A stretch of DNA of 64,000 bases. Source: an uncultured Litoreibacter sp. (GTDB lineage: Bacteria; Pseudomonadota; Alphaproteobacteria; Rhodobacterales; Rhodobacteraceae). Positions 47,936 to 58,149 of this stretch are shown piece by piece. Position 1 is the first letter of the stretch, and each line of letters starts with the position of its first letter. Location of the stretch: the NCBI RefSeq assembly GCF_947487515.1, contig NZ_CANKWO010000001.1, forward strand, positions 1 through 64,000, given 5' to 3'. The notes under the pieces are model-generated. The model made no database searches, was not told the DNA's origin, and was given only the letters and a program-made list of their open reading frames with translations. The translations under genes and the position numbers were made by a program.

Positions 47936-50900
47936 ATGCCTGAGGTACTGCTAACGTTCGAAGATCTGCAAGCTGGTGATATTGTTAACGGTCAATACAC
48001 CTCAAATGGGGTTACTATTAGCTCAGGAAATCCTACCAACCCTACTATGGTGTTTGACACCGATAACCCGACTGGCGGTGACTCGGATTTGGCGACCAAC
48101 AATCTTGGCAACGTTCTGATCCTGTCGGAAGATGGCGATAGCAACGATCCAGACGACAATGCGGGCGGCGGATCGTTCATTTTCGAATTTGAAGAGCCTT
48201 CCGAGGTGGTCAACTTCAGCGTTCTGGACATCGAAGAATCCGGCACCGTGCGCCTTTACGATGTGAACGGGAACCTGATCGATACAGTCACTATTTCGGC
48301 AACAGGTAATAATGGCCAAGCCACCGTTAATATCAACGCCGAAAACGTGGCCCGCATGGAGGTCCAGATCAATGGCTCCGGCGCGATCGACAACATCTGC
48401 TACATAACTCCAGAAGCCTCCGATGACCTTGACGGCATCGTAGAAGGCTCTGCTGGGAATGACGTGATTGATGCGTCTTATGACGGCGACCCAGACGGCG
48501 ACTTCATTGACGCCAACGACGAAATCCTGCCCGGCGAAGGCCCGAACGATGACATCGTTGACGCATTTGGCGGCAACGACACAATCACATCAGGCGAAGG
48601 CAACGACGAAGTCTATGCGGGTTCTGGCGACGACACGGTCGACGGCGGCGCAGGGGATGACATCATCTATGGCGATAGCAACTACGGCGGCCCTGGCGGG
48701 TCCACAACCGTACGCGAAAGCTTTGAGTGGGATTTGCAGTCCGAGGGTGAGGTCGATACGACCTTCGTGCAAGACACTGGCAACGTAGAAGTGACCTACA
48801 CACGTTTGGCTGACGTCAATAACCACGACAGCTTTTTGAACAACGAGCAGCTCAACGTGAGCGGCATCGACGACGGCTCCGAAACTGTGGATACAGATAG
48901 CGGCCTGACATCGGTCACCAACGGCTCGAACGGTCAGGGCAAATTCCAGTGGGAATTCTCCGAAGCGGTTACCGATGTTGACTTCAACATCAATGACATC
49001 GACGGCGACGGCGTCGTCAACGTCAAAGCCTATGACATCAACGGCAACGAAATCCCTGTTCAGTTGACCGGCGGCAGCAACCTGACATTGCGCGACACTG
49101 ATGGTGTGAACGGTGTGGACACTGCAGATAGCAACGGCGGCTATGATGCGACCATCAGCACGCAGTACAACCTGCAGGTGTCCATCGCGGGGCCAGTTGC
49201 CCGTATCGTGGTCAACCACACGCAAGATGGCGGCAACAACTCCGGTGTTCGCATCACCGACATGTTCTTCGACACCTCCACGGCGATCATTGACAACGGC
49301 CCTGACGGCAACGACACGCTGCGCGGCGGCGACGGCAATGACACGATCTTCGGGGAAGGTGGCAACGATCGCCTTGAAGGCGGCGCTGGCGACGACACCC
49401 TTGATGGCGGCGCAGGCCGTGATGTGATCTTGGGCGGCGCGGGTAACGACACCGCTGACGGTGGCGATGGCAATGACGAAATCTGGATGGGTTCCGGCAA
49501 TGACACTGTTGAAGGTGGCGCTGGCAACGACTGGATCCACGGTCAGGGCGGCCACGACACGCTGAACGGCGGCTCCGGCGACGACATGATCTTCGGTGAG
49601 GCCGGCGACGACCGCATCGAAGGCGGCGACGGCAACGACGCGTTGTCTGGTGGTGACGGCGCTGACACCATCCTTGGCGGCGCAGGTCGCGATACCATTC
49701 TTGGTGGCAACGACGGCGACACAGTCGACGGCGGCACAACCGGCGACGACTTTGACGTGCTGGACCTGACCGGCGAAGGTCCGTTCCGCATCGTCAATGA
49801 AACCCTAGATGCCGACGGCGATAGCACCTCCGGCACCGTAGAGTTCCTCGACAACAACGGCAATGTAACGGGTTCTTTGCAGTTCACCGAGATCGAGCAG
49901 ATCATCGGTGACCTCGTAAACCAAGGCCCTGATGCGGTTGATGACACGGCTGAAGGCGTTGAAGACGAAAGCGTGACAATCGACGTTTTGGGCAACGACA
50001 CCGATCCAGAGGGCGACGATCTGACCGTGATTGACGCGACATCTCCAAATGGCGAAGTCGTGATCAACGCTGATGGCACAATCACCTTCACCCCTGACGA
50101 GAACTTCAATGGTGACACGACCATCACCTACACAATTGAAGACGAAGCAGGCAACACAGACACCGCTGTGGTGACATTGACTGTTGAGGCCGTGAACGAC
50201 GACCCAATTGCGAATGATGACACGGCGTCGACCGACGAAGACACCGCAGTTACCATCGACGTTCTGGGCAATGACACAGACGTGGACGGCGACGACCTGA
50301 CAGTTGAAAGCGCGACATCGCCAGACGGCGACGTTGCGATCAACGCAGACGGCTCGATCACCTTCACACCTGAAGATGACTTCAACGGCGAAACCACCAT
50401 CACCTACACAATTTCCGACGGCAATGGTGGTACGGATACCGCGACCGTTACGGTCACAGTCGGTTCGGTCAACGATGGCCCAGACGCTGTGAATGACGTG
50501 AGCACAACCGATGAGGACACTCCGATCACGGTTGATGTGTTGGCCAATGACACCGACCCAGAAAACGATGCGCTGACAGTGACAGGGGCGACCGTTCCTG
50601 CCGCGCAGGGCACAGTTGAGATCGTGAACAACCAAGTAGTGTTCACTCCGGCCGAGAACTTCAACGGCTTGGCGACCATCAGCTACTCTATCACTGACGG
50701 TAACGGCGGCACTGACACAGCGATCCACGAGATCAATGTTCTGCCGGTAAACGATGCCCCAGTGGCGGTTGACGACATTGCAGAGACCTTCGAAGACGAA
50801 GCAGTGGTTATCGACCTGATCGGGAACGACACGGATGTTGACGGCGACCCGTTGAACATCGGCACTGTTTCGGTTCCAGCAGAGCAGGGCACAGTTGTCG

Positions 50901-53900
50901 ACAATGGCGATGGCACAGTGACCTTCACACCTGCTCCGAACTACACAGGTCCGGCGCAAATCACCTACACGGTTCAAGACGGCCAAGGTGGTGAAGACAG
51001 CGGCGCAGCAGTGGTTAACATTGAGGTTATCGGCGTAAATGACGGCCCGCAGGCCATCGATGACACAGCCACAACCGACGAAGACACTCCGGTCACCATC
51101 GACGTGCTGGACAACGACTTCGACACCGAAGGCGACGACCTGAGCATCACAACAGCGACAGTTCCCGCTGAGCAAGGCACGGTCGAAGTTGTCAACGGCC
51201 AGCTGGTGTTCACACCAGCAGAAAACTTCAACGGCGAAGCAACCATCACCTACGGGATCACCGACGGCAATGGCGGTGCGGATATCGGCGAAGTCGTCGT
51301 GACCGTTACCCCTGTGAACGACGATCCGGTTGCAGTCGATGACGTTGAAACCACGGATGAAGATCAGCCAATCACCATTGACCTGATCTCCAACGACACC
51401 GATGTAGATGGCGACGAATTGAGCGTCGGTTCGGTCTCCGTTCCTGCGGATCAAGGCACTGTTGTCGACAATGGCGATGGCACCGTGACCTTCACACCGG
51501 CCCCGAACTTCAACGGCCCCGCAACGATCACCTATACGGTTGTGGACGGCAATGGCGGCGAAGATGAAGGCCAGGCTGTGGTCTCCGTCGGCGCGATCAA
51601 TGACGGTCCAGTGGCTGAGGATGACAGCGATGTCACCACCGAGGACACACCGGTCACCGTAGATCTGCTTGCGAATGACAGCGACGATGACGGCGACGAC
51701 CTCTCGGTCATCAGTGCGACTGTTCCTGCCGACCAAGGCACATTGGTCGACAATGGCGACGGCACGGTCACCTTCACTCCGGCTGAAAACTTCAACGGTA
51801 CGGCGACGATCTCTTACGAGATTTCCGACGGCAATGGCGGCACAGACACTGCCGAGCACACCATCGAAGTAACACCAGTCAACGACGGCCCAGACGCGGT
51901 GGACGACAGCGATGTCACCACCGAAGACACTGCCGTAACTGTTGATTTGCTGGCCAATGACACCGACCCAGAGAACGACGATCTGACCGTCACCAACGCA
52001 ACTGTTCCTGCCGACCAAGGCACTTTGGTCGACAATGGCGACGGCACAGTCACCTTCACTCCGGCACCGGACTTCAACGGCACGGCGACGATTTCATATG
52101 AAATCTCCGACGGCAACGGCGGCACAGATGCTGCGGTGCACACTATCGAAGTGGGCGCGGTGAACGACGGGCCTGATGCGGTTGATGATACAGCTGAAAC
52201 CGACGAGGACACTCCGGTTGAGATCAACGTTCTGGGCAACGACACTGACCCTGAGAACGATGATCTGACAGTGACCGAGGCGACGTCTCCTGACGGCGAT
52301 GTTGTGATCAACGCCGACGGCACGATCACCTTTACTCCGGCTGAAAACTTCAACGGCGACACCACGATCACCTACACCATCACCGACGGCAACGGCGGCG
52401 AAGACACTGCGGTTGTGGCTGTGATGGTGAACTCAGTCAACGACGGTCCAGACGCGGTAGACGACAGCGATGTCACCACCGAAGACACTGCCGTAACTGT
52501 TGATTTGCTGGCCAATGACACCGACCCAGAGAACGACGATCTGACCGTCACCAACGCAACTGTTCCTGCCGACCAAGGCACTTTGGTCGACAATGGCGAC
52601 GGCACAGTCACCTTCACTCCGGCACCGGACTTCAACGGCACGGCGACGATTTCTTATGAAATCTCCGACGGCAACGGCGGCACAGATGCTGCGGTGCACA
52701 CCATCGAAGTTGGCGCAGTGAACGACGGGCCTGATGCGGTTGATGATACGGCTGAAACCGACGAGGACACTCCGGTTGAGATCAACGTTCTGGGCAACGA
52801 CACTGACCCTGAGAACGATGATCTGACAGTGACCGAGGCGACGTCTCCTGACGGCGATGTTGTGATCAACGCCGACGGCACGATCACCTTTACTCCGGCT
52901 GAAAACTTCAACGGCGACACCACGATCACCTACACCATCACCGACGGCAACGGCGGCGAAGACACTGCGACGGTTGATGTCACAGTGAATGCGGTGAATG
53001 ACGATCCGATCGCTGAAGACGATGTCTATACGACAGATGAGGACACTCCGATCACCGTGTCCCCACTGGAGAACGACAGCGACGTTGATGGCGACGATCT
53101 GACCATCACTGACGTGACGCAGCCTGCAACGGGTGAAGTTGTCCTGAATGCCGATGGCACGATCACCTACACACCTGCGGATGATTTCGTAGGCGAGGAA
53201 ACGGTCACCTACACTGTCTCTGATGGCAACGGTGGCACCGACACTGCGACAATCACCTTCACAGTGAACGGCGTGAACGACGGTCCGGACGCTGTTGACG
53301 ACGAAGCATCGACCAACAATCTGACGCCGGTAGTGATCCCAGTTTTGGGCAATGACACGGACCCAGAGAACGATGATCTGACTGTGACAGAAGCCTCCGT
53401 GGATGTGGGCGAGGTGACCATCAACCCTGATGGCACGCTGACTTACACCCCAGTGGCTGAATTCGGCGGCGTGGCAACGATCACCTACACGATCACAGAC
53501 GGCAACGGTGGCTTTGACACCGCAACTGTCACCGTGAACGTGAATGACGGTATCGTTGAAGGCACCGCAGGCGACGACTTGATCGATGAGAACTACCTCG
53601 ACGATCCAGAAGGCGACCTGATCGACAACAACGACGAATTCTTGCCGGGTGAAGGCCCACAAGACGACATCGTGTTGGCCGGCGACGGTGATGACACTGT
53701 TCTGGCGGGCGACGGCGACGACGAAGTCTACGGCGAAGAGGGCAATGACACTCTCTACGGCAACGACGGCGACGACTACCTGTCCGGCGGCGAAGGCAAT
53801 GACACACTCTTCGGTGGCGAAGGCGATGATACGCTGGATGCTGGCCAAGGTGGTGATGAGCTATACGGCGAAGAAGGCGATGATCTGCTGCTTGGTGGAC

Positions 53901-55399
53901 CTGGCCCTGACTTGCTGGATGGTGGCACCGGCGACGATGAGATCATCGGTGGTAACTCCGCTGACACGATCATCGGTGGGGACGGCAATGACACCGTTTA
54001 CGGCGAAGATGGCGATGACGTTATCGACACCTCCGGCGGCAGCCCGCGCCCAGACCTAGGCTACCCAGGCTTGTTCCCGGGTGATCTGGACCCGAATGAC
54101 GACATCGACTTTGTAGATGGCGGCGACGGCGACGACACGATCTCTACCGGCGACGACGCTGACACCATCATCGGTGGCGCTGGCAACGACACAATCGATG
54201 GCGGCCTAGACGCCGATACGATCGATGGTGGCGACGGTGATGACCGTATCGTGGGTGGCGAAGGCTCCGACGTGATCAATGCAGGCGCAGGCAACGATGT
54301 TGTCTACGCTGGTATCGACCCCGATCTGGGCTTGCCTGACAACCTCGACATCGCTGATGTGGACGGCGATCTGGTGCCAAACAACGGTATGGACACAGTC
54401 CACGGCGGCGACGGCAACGACACTATCTTCGGTGCTGATGACGACGACACATTGTTTGGTGATGCGGGTGACGACTACATCGACGGCGGCGTAGATGCAG
54501 ATGATATCTACGGTGGCACAGGTGACGACACGCTGATCGGTGGCCAAGGCGCTGACACAATCGAAGGTGGCGACGATGCTGATACGATCATTGTTAGCAG
54601 CGCAGAAGACGGCGCAGGCGACATCATCGACGGCGGAACCGGCGGCAACGACCTTGATACTCTGGACCTGACTGGGGCCGGCCCACTTCGCATCGTTGGC
54701 GAAACGGTCGATGCGGACGGCGATAGCACCTCCGGTACTGTTGAATTCCTTGACGGTGTTGGCGGTAGCGTGATCGGCACGTTGCAGTTCTCCGAGATCG
54801 AAAGCATCGTTCCTTGCTTCACTCCGGGTACGTCGATTGCCACGCCGCGTGGTGAAATCCTCGTCGAGGACCTAATGGTCGGTGACAAGGTTATCACCCG
54901 TGACAACGGCATTCAGGAAATCCGCTGGATTGGCGCCAAGCGCATGGACGGCCGCGAGTTGCAAAACAACCCGCATCTGCAGCCTGTCTTGATCCAGAAA
55001 GGTTCCCTCGGGAACGGCCTGCCAGAGCGTGATATGCTGGTAAGCCCGAACCACCGGATGCTGGTGAACAACGATCGTGTTGCTCTCTACTTCGACGAAA
55101 ACGAAGTTCTGGTTTCGGCCAAGCACTTGGTTAACCCGTCGGAAGGTGTACAAACCATCGCCTCGATGGGGACCACCTACATCCACTTCATGTTCGATAA
55201 CCACGAAGTTGTCCTGTCGAACGGCGCGTGGACAGAGAGCTTCCAGCCGGGTGATTACTCGCTGAAAGGTATCGGTAACTCGCAACGCAACGAAATCTTC
55301 GAGCTGTTCCCAGAACTGCAAGGCGAAGCTGGCCGCGAAGCATATGCATCCGCCCGCCTGACCCTGAAGAAGCACGAAGCCAAGTTGCTGTTTAAATAG
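47936..55399 (+). CDS. Giant RTX / Ig-like repeat protein with C-terminal Hint domain
   Basis: This is a 2487-aa acidic, probably secreted protein. Order: an N-terminal beta domain (1-160); RTX repeats (about 165-250); a second beta domain (265-440); RTX repeats (450-600, GGxGxDxxx-type); a module DVLDLTGEGPFRIV through FTEIEQI (603-657); thirteen Ig/cadherin-like repeats of about 93 residues (660-1870), each starting NDxPxAxDD; RTX repeats (1872-2230); a second copy of the module (2240-2292); and a Hint domain (2294-2487). The Hint starts CFTPGTSIATPRGEILVEDL, has SPNHRML and FDNHEVVLSNGAWTESF, and ends RLTLKKHEAKLLFK. No N-terminal signal is seen, so type I secretion is inferred, but no such system is nearby. 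Calcium binding is expected. Confidence 0.92.
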   Translation: MPEVLLTFEDLQAGDIVNGQYTSNGVTISSGNPTNPTMVFDTDNPTGGDSDLATNNLGNVLILSEDGDSNDPDDNAGGGSFIFEFEEPSEVVNFSVLDIEESGTVRLYDVNGNLIDTVTISATGNNGQATVNINAENVARMEVQINGSGAIDNICYITPEASDDLDGIVEGSAGNDVIDASYDGDPDGDFIDANDEILPGEGPNDDIVDAFGGNDTITSGEGNDEVYAGSGDDTVDGGAGDDIIYGDSNYGGPGGSTTVRESFEWDLQSEGEVDTTFVQDTGNVEVTYTRLADVNNHDSFLNNEQLNVSGIDDGSETVDTDSGLTSVTNGSNGQGKFQWEFSEAVTDVDFNINDIDGDGVVNVKAYDINGNEIPVQLTGGSNLTLRDTDGVNGVDTADSNGGYDATISTQYNLQVSIAGPVARIVVNHTQDGGNNSGVRITDMFFDTSTAIIDNGPDGNDTLRGGDGNDTIFGEGGNDRLEGGAGDDTLDGGAGRDVILGGAGNDTADGGDGNDEIWMGSGNDTVEGGAGNDWIHGQGGHDTLNGGSGDDMIFGEAGDDRIEGGDGNDALSGGDGADTILGGAGRDTILGGNDGDTVDGGTTGDDFDVLDLTGEGPFRIVNETLDADGDSTSGTVEFLDNNGNVTGSLQFTEIEQIIGDLVNQGPDAVDDTAEGVEDESVTIDVLGNDTDPEGDDLTVIDATSPNGEVVINADGTITFTPDENFNGDTTITYTIEDEAGNTDTAVVTLTVEAVNDDPIANDDTASTDEDTAVTIDVLGNDTDVDGDDLTVESATSPDGDVAINADGSITFTPEDDFNGETTITYTISDGNGGTDTATVTVTVGSVNDGPDAVNDVSTTDEDTPITVDVLANDTDPENDALTVTGATVPAAQGTVEIVNNQVVFTPAENFNGLATISYSITDGNGGTDTAIHEINVLPVNDAPVAVDDIAETFEDEAVVIDLIGNDTDVDGDPLNIGTVSVPAEQGTVVDNGDGTVTFTPAPNYTGPAQITYTVQDGQGGEDSGAAVVNIEVIGVNDGPQAIDDTATTDEDTPVTIDVLDNDFDTEGDDLSITTATVPAEQGTVEVVNGQLVFTPAENFNGEATITYGITDGNGGADIGEVVVTVTPVNDDPVAVDDVETTDEDQPITIDLISNDTDVDGDELSVGSVSVPADQGTVVDNGDGTVTFTPAPNFNGPATITYTVVDGNGGEDEGQAVVSVGAINDGPVAEDDSDVTTEDTPVTVDLLANDSDDDGDDLSVISATVPADQGTLVDNGDGTVTFTPAENFNGTATISYEISDGNGGTDTAEHTIEVTPVNDGPDAVDDSDVTTEDTAVTVDLLANDTDPENDDLTVTNATVPADQGTLVDNGDGTVTFTPAPDFNGTATISYEISDGNGGTDAAVHTIEVGAVNDGPDAVDDTAETDEDTPVEINVLGNDTDPENDDLTVTEATSPDGDVVINADGTITFTPAENFNGDTTITYTITDGNGGEDTAVVAVMVNSVNDGPDAVDDSDVTTEDTAVTVDLLANDTDPENDDLTVTNATVPADQGTLVDNGDGTVTFTPAPDFNGTATISYEISDGNGGTDAAVHTIEVGAVNDGPDAVDDTAETDEDTPVEINVLGNDTDPENDDLTVTEATSPDGDVVINADGTITFTPAENFNGDTTITYTITDGNGGEDTATVDVTVNAVNDDPIAEDDVYTTDEDTPITVSPLENDSDVDGDDLTITDVTQPATGEVVLNADGTITYTPADDFVGEETVTYTVSDGNGGTDTATITFTVNGVNDGPDAVDDEASTNNLTPVVIPVLGNDTDPENDDLTVTEASVDVGEVTINPDGTLTYTPVAEFGGVATITYTITDGNGGFDTATVTVNVNDGIVEGTAGDDLIDENYLDDPEGDLIDNNDEFLPGEGPQDDIVLAGDGDDTVLAGDGDDEVYGEEGNDTLYGNDGDDYLSGGEGNDTLFGGEGDDTLDAGQGGDELYGEEGDDLLLGGPGPDLLDGGTGDDEIIGGNSADTIIGGDGNDTVYGEDGDDVIDTSGGSPRPDLGYPGLFPGDLDPNDDIDFVDGGDGDDTISTGDDADTIIGGAGNDTIDGGLDADTIDGGDGDDRIVGGEGSDVINAGAGNDVVYAGIDPDLGLPDNLDIADVDGDLVPNNGMDTVHGGDGNDTIFGADDDDTLFGDAGDDYIDGGVDADDIYGGTGDDTLIGGQGADTIEGGDDADTIIVSSAEDGAGDIIDGGTGGNDLDTLDLTGAGPLRIVGETVDADGDSTSGTVEFLDGVGGSVIGTLQFSEIESIVPCFTPGTSIATPRGEILVEDLMVGDKVITRDNGIQEIRWIGAKRMDGRELQNNPHLQPVLIQKGSLGNGLPERDMLVSPNHRMLVNNDRVALYFDENEVLVSAKHLVNPSEGVQTIASMGTTYIHFMFDNHEVVLSNGAWTESFQPGDYSLKGIGNSQRNEIFELFPELQGEAGREAYASARLTLKKHEAKLLFK
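51881..52996 (+). repeat. 558-bp near-identical tandem duplication inside the RTX gene
   Basis: Units 51881-52438 and 52439-52996 have equal length (186 codons, two Ig-like repeats each) and differ at only a few scattered positions plus the final twenty or so bases. All other repeats of the gene are much more divergent. This indicates a recent duplication by unequal recombination. Confidence 0.9.
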
Positions 55400-55465
55400 G
55401 TTAAAGTTTCAGCTGCGCTCTCATTTAGGGGGCGCATCTGGGGGGTAACCCGTGAAATAAGTGAG

Positions 55466-55494
55466 AAGGCCCGCTTGAAACAGCGGGCCTTTTT
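55466..55494 (+). terminator. Terminator of the giant RTX gene
   Basis: AAGGCCCGCT (55466-55475) and AGCGGGCCTT (55482-55491) form a perfect 10-bp stem with a 6-nt loop, followed by T residues to 55494. It starts 66 bp after the stop and abuts the convergent MobA-like gene. Confidence 0.94.
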
Positions 55495-56109
55495 CTATTG
55501 CGCAGATGAATTCGGGTCCTTGGATTGCTCCGCCCGCCAGGCAGCCCAGTCTTCAGGCGTATCAAGATCCCGCACAACAGAGGCGCCGATCGGGACTAAA
55601 ACGGTATCCAACTTGTGGCGTTGCAGCAGTGGCTGAGCACCGATGTCGCCAGTCAACGTGTTGAGTTGAGAGAATAAATCTTTGCGCAAAAGAACTGGGT
55701 GACCGGCTTTGCCGTCTGTGCTGGCCCCTCGAAATATCGTGGCATCTGGATGCGCTTTTGCTGCATTCACGACTTGTTGCATGTGTTCGGCCGTCAGGTC
55801 GGGGAGATCGGCGAGCACGATCAACAGCGCATCAGCATCGATATTTTCTACACCGCGTTGCAAGGAGTGGGACATGCCAAGGTCTGATCCGTCATTGAAG
55901 ATGATCTCGACATCCAGCCCATCAAGGGCGCCTATGCGTTCTGGGCGGTTTGGGGGAAGAACAACGCGGACTCCGGTAACGCCAGATTTCAAGCAGGCTT
56001 GCGCGCGTTGGCGAAGAAGGGGGGCTCCATCGACGTCTTCAAGCAGCTTGTCGCGTGAGCCCATTCGCGATGATGCGCCACCTGCTAGTAAAAGTGCGAT
56101 AATTTTCAA
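55495..56109 (-). CDS. MobA-like NTP transferase
   Basis: This 204-aa nucleotidyltransferase has the motif LLLAGGASSRMGSRDKLLEDVDGAPLLRQ (6-34) with the Gly-rich NTP loop and conserved Lys, then LIVLADLPDLTAEHMQQVV with the metal-binding Asp. Related enzymes load CTP or GTP onto molybdopterin; here the substrate is not determined. The start is TTG 56109, overlapping the SMR stop (TTGA); no ATG fits the family start. It is coupled to the SMR gene. Confidence 0.8.
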   Translation of the reverse strand: MKIIALLLAGGASSRMGSRDKLLEDVDGAPLLRQRAQACLKSGVTGVRVVLPPNRPERIGALDGLDVEIIFNDGSDLGMSHSLQRGVENIDADALLIVLADLPDLTAEHMQQVVNAAKAHPDATIFRGASTDGKAGHPVLLRKDLFSQLNTLTGDIGAQPLLQRHKLDTVLVPIGASVVRDLDTPEDWAAWRAEQSKDPNSSAQ

Positions 56110-56441
56110 TGAGTTGCCGTAGATGAAAGCAAGTTGATCACCACAATCCCTGCAAGGATCAGAGACATGCCAAACACCGCAGCGAGGTCTAGCTTTTGGC
56201 CGAAATACACCCATCCGATTATGGCAATAAAAATGATGCCTAGACCGGACCACAACGCATACATGATCCCAACCGGCAGAACTTTTAACGTTAATGACAG
56301 CAAGTAAAAGGCCATTGCAAAGCTGACCATTGCCAACAATGACGGCCAGAGCCGTGTGAACTGCTGGGAGGCTTGGATCGAGGAGGTGCCGATGGTTTCA
56401 GCAGCGACCGCGAGGATGAGATAAAAGTAATGGGCAGGCAT
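56106..56441 (-). CDS. Small multidrug resistance (SMR) family transporter
   Basis: This 111-aa protein has four membrane helices and the EmrE-type pattern: YLILAVAAETIGTSSIQASQQFTRLWPSL with the essential membrane Glu14-equivalent (AAETIG), then LLSLTLKVLPVGIMYALWSGLGIIFIAIIGWVYFGQKLD. It exports cationic compounds in exchange for protons. ATG 56441 gives the family start; the 52-residue extension upstream is not membrane sequence. Confidence 0.93.
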   Translation of the reverse strand: MPAHYFYLILAVAAETIGTSSIQASQQFTRLWPSLLAMVSFAMAFYLLSLTLKVLPVGIMYALWSGLGIIFIAIIGWVYFGQKLDLAAVFGMSLILAGIVVINLLSSTATH

Positions 56442-56566
56442 ATGCGTCCGATCAATCACAAAGTGCGGCGCTTGAACTTGGCGCCATAGTTGCACCCTAG
56501 ATTGCACATGATTGCGCGTCAAAGGGGCGGGCCGTTGCTTCGGTAAGCCTACTGTCAGGAGGTCGA

Positions 56567-56938
56567 ATGATTGTGGCCAATCCCGAAAGCGGCACAAACC
56601 ACCGCATGTTCGATCACGCCATGGCGTGTGCCCAAGGGCAATTGGTCTTCGCGGTTATGCAAAAGCCAGTGCGCTATGCCTATGAAATCGCAAAGAAAGC
56701 GATTCCGGACGATCCGATTGTACCATTGGGATTTGCCGATGAGGTGCGCAATGTTGATCAATAAGCTGCGGGGAAGTGCTGCGACATCATCGACACGCAA
56801 AGCGACGCGCAGTACCTGTCTTTGGTACCACGCGACGCCGCTTCTATGTGCAACCTCGAAAGGAACAGTTCCTTGGGCTACATCAAAGGCAAAGCCTTCA
56901 AAACCTTGCGATCTGAAGACATGAGCCGTTTGACCTAG
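56567..56938 (+). pseudogene. Hypothetical gene interrupted by an in-frame TAA
   Basis: An ORF with a strong RBS (AGGAGG four bases before ATG 56567) encodes 65 residues (MIVANPESGTNHRMFDHAMA onward) and stops at TAA 56762-56764. The same frame then stays open for 57 more codons with typical GC-rich third positions to TAG 56936-56938 (LVPRDAASMCNLERNSS, KAFKTLRSEDMSRLT). The simplest reading is a 123-residue gene broken by one nonsense mutation. The family is not recognised. The alternative is a real 65-aa gene followed by noncoding sequence. Confidence 0.5.
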
Positions 56939-56940
56939 CC

Positions 56941-58149
56941 CTACATTGCTTTGTTCAGGTTCTCGTCGATTTTTTCCAAGAAGCCTTCGGTCGTAAGCCA
57001 GCTTTGATCTGGGCCAACCAGCAATGCGAGGTCTTTGGTCATGAAGCCGCTTTCAACGGTATCCACGATGACCTTCTCCAGCGTTTCAGCAAAGCCCATC
57101 AATTGTTCGTTGCTGTCCAATTTGGCGCGGTGCTTCAAGCCACCTGTCCACGCATAGATCGACGCGATGGAGTTGGTTGAGGTCGCTTCACCGGCTTGGT
57201 GCTGGCGGTAGTGGCGGGTGACGGTACCGTGGGCAGCTTCGGCCTCCACGATCTTGCCGTCTGGTGTCATCAACGCCGATGTCATCAAGCCCAAAGAGCC
57301 AAAGCCCTGCGCCACAGTGTCGGACTGCACGTCGCCGTCGTAGTTCTTGCAGGCCCAGACGAATTTGCCAGACCACTTCATCGCAGAGGCCACCATGTCG
57401 TCGATCAAGCGGTGCTCATACCACAAGCCTGCTTCTTCGAACTGGGCTTTGAACTCTTTGTCGTAGATCTCTTGGAACAAGTCTTTGAAACGGCCGTCAT
57501 AGGCCTTCAAGATTGTGTTCTTGGTCGACAGATACACGGGCCAGCCAACGTTCAAACCATAGTTGAATGAGGCGCGGGCAAAGTCGATGATCGACGCGTC
57601 GAGGTTGTACATGCCCATCGCGACGCCAGCGGAAGGGGCGTCAAAGACCTCTTTCTCAATGGTTTTACCGTCTTCGCCTACGAATTTCATCGTCAGCTTG
57701 CCGGGGCCAGGCATCAAGAAGTCAGTGGCCTTGTATTGATCGCCGAACGCATGGCGGCCAATCACAATGGGATGGGTCCAGCCAGGAACAAGGCGCGGCA
57801 CGTTTTTGCAAATAATTGGCGCACGGAAGACGACGCCGCCAAGGATGTTGCGGATTGTCCCATTCGGGGAACGCCACATCTGCTTGAGGCCAAACTCCTC
57901 AACGCGGCCTTCATCTGGGGTGATCGTCGCACATTTCACGCCAACGCCGTATTTTTTGATCGCTTCGGCAGCGTCGATGGTGATCTGGTCGTTCGTCTCG
58001 TCGCGGACCTCCATGCCAAGGTCGTAATACTTCAGATCAACATCCAGATAGGGAAGGATCAGTTTCTTCTTGATGAAATCCCACATGATGCGGGTCATTT
58101 CGTCACCGTCCAGCTCGACGACGGGGTTTTCTACCTTGATCTTTGACAT
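56941..58149 (-). CDS. icd: Isocitrate dehydrogenase, NADP-dependent
   Basis: This 402-aa enzyme is of the eukaryote-like homodimeric NADP-IDH class. [20 protein letters not shown] (12-31), [34 protein letters not shown] (isocitrate-binding Ser and Arg, about 72-105) and [35 protein letters not shown] (NADP specificity, about 308) are clear. It gives 2-oxoglutarate in the TCA cycle. Monocistronic, with its end three bases from the interrupted gene. Confidence 0.97.
   Translation of the reverse strand: MSKIKVENPVVELDGDEMTRIMWDFIKKKLILPYLDVDLKYYDLGMEVRDETNDQITIDAAEAIKKYGVGVKCATITPDEGRVEEFGLKQMWRSPNGTIRNILGGVVFRAPIICKNVPRLVPGWTHPIVIGRHAFGDQYKATDFLMPGPGKLTMKFVGEDGKTIEKEVFDAPSAGVAMGMYNLDASIIDFARASFNYGLNVGWPVYLSTKNTILKAYDGRFKDLFQEIYDKEFKAQFEEAGLWYEHRLIDDMVASAMKWSGKFVWACKNYDGDVQSDTVAQGFGSLGLMTSALMTPDGKIVEAEAAHGTVTRHYRQHQAGEATSTNSIASIYAWTGGLKHRAKLDSNEQLMGFAETLEKVIVDTVESGFMTKDLALLVGPDQSWLTTEGFLEKIDENLNKAM

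Noticed and set aside
48590-53848. Long minus-strand ORFs (321, 737 and 471 codons) across the giant RTX gene
   Set aside because: They mirror the repeated Asp/Gly/Thr-rich codons of the plus-strand gene, repeat with the same period, and have no RBS or family resemblance.
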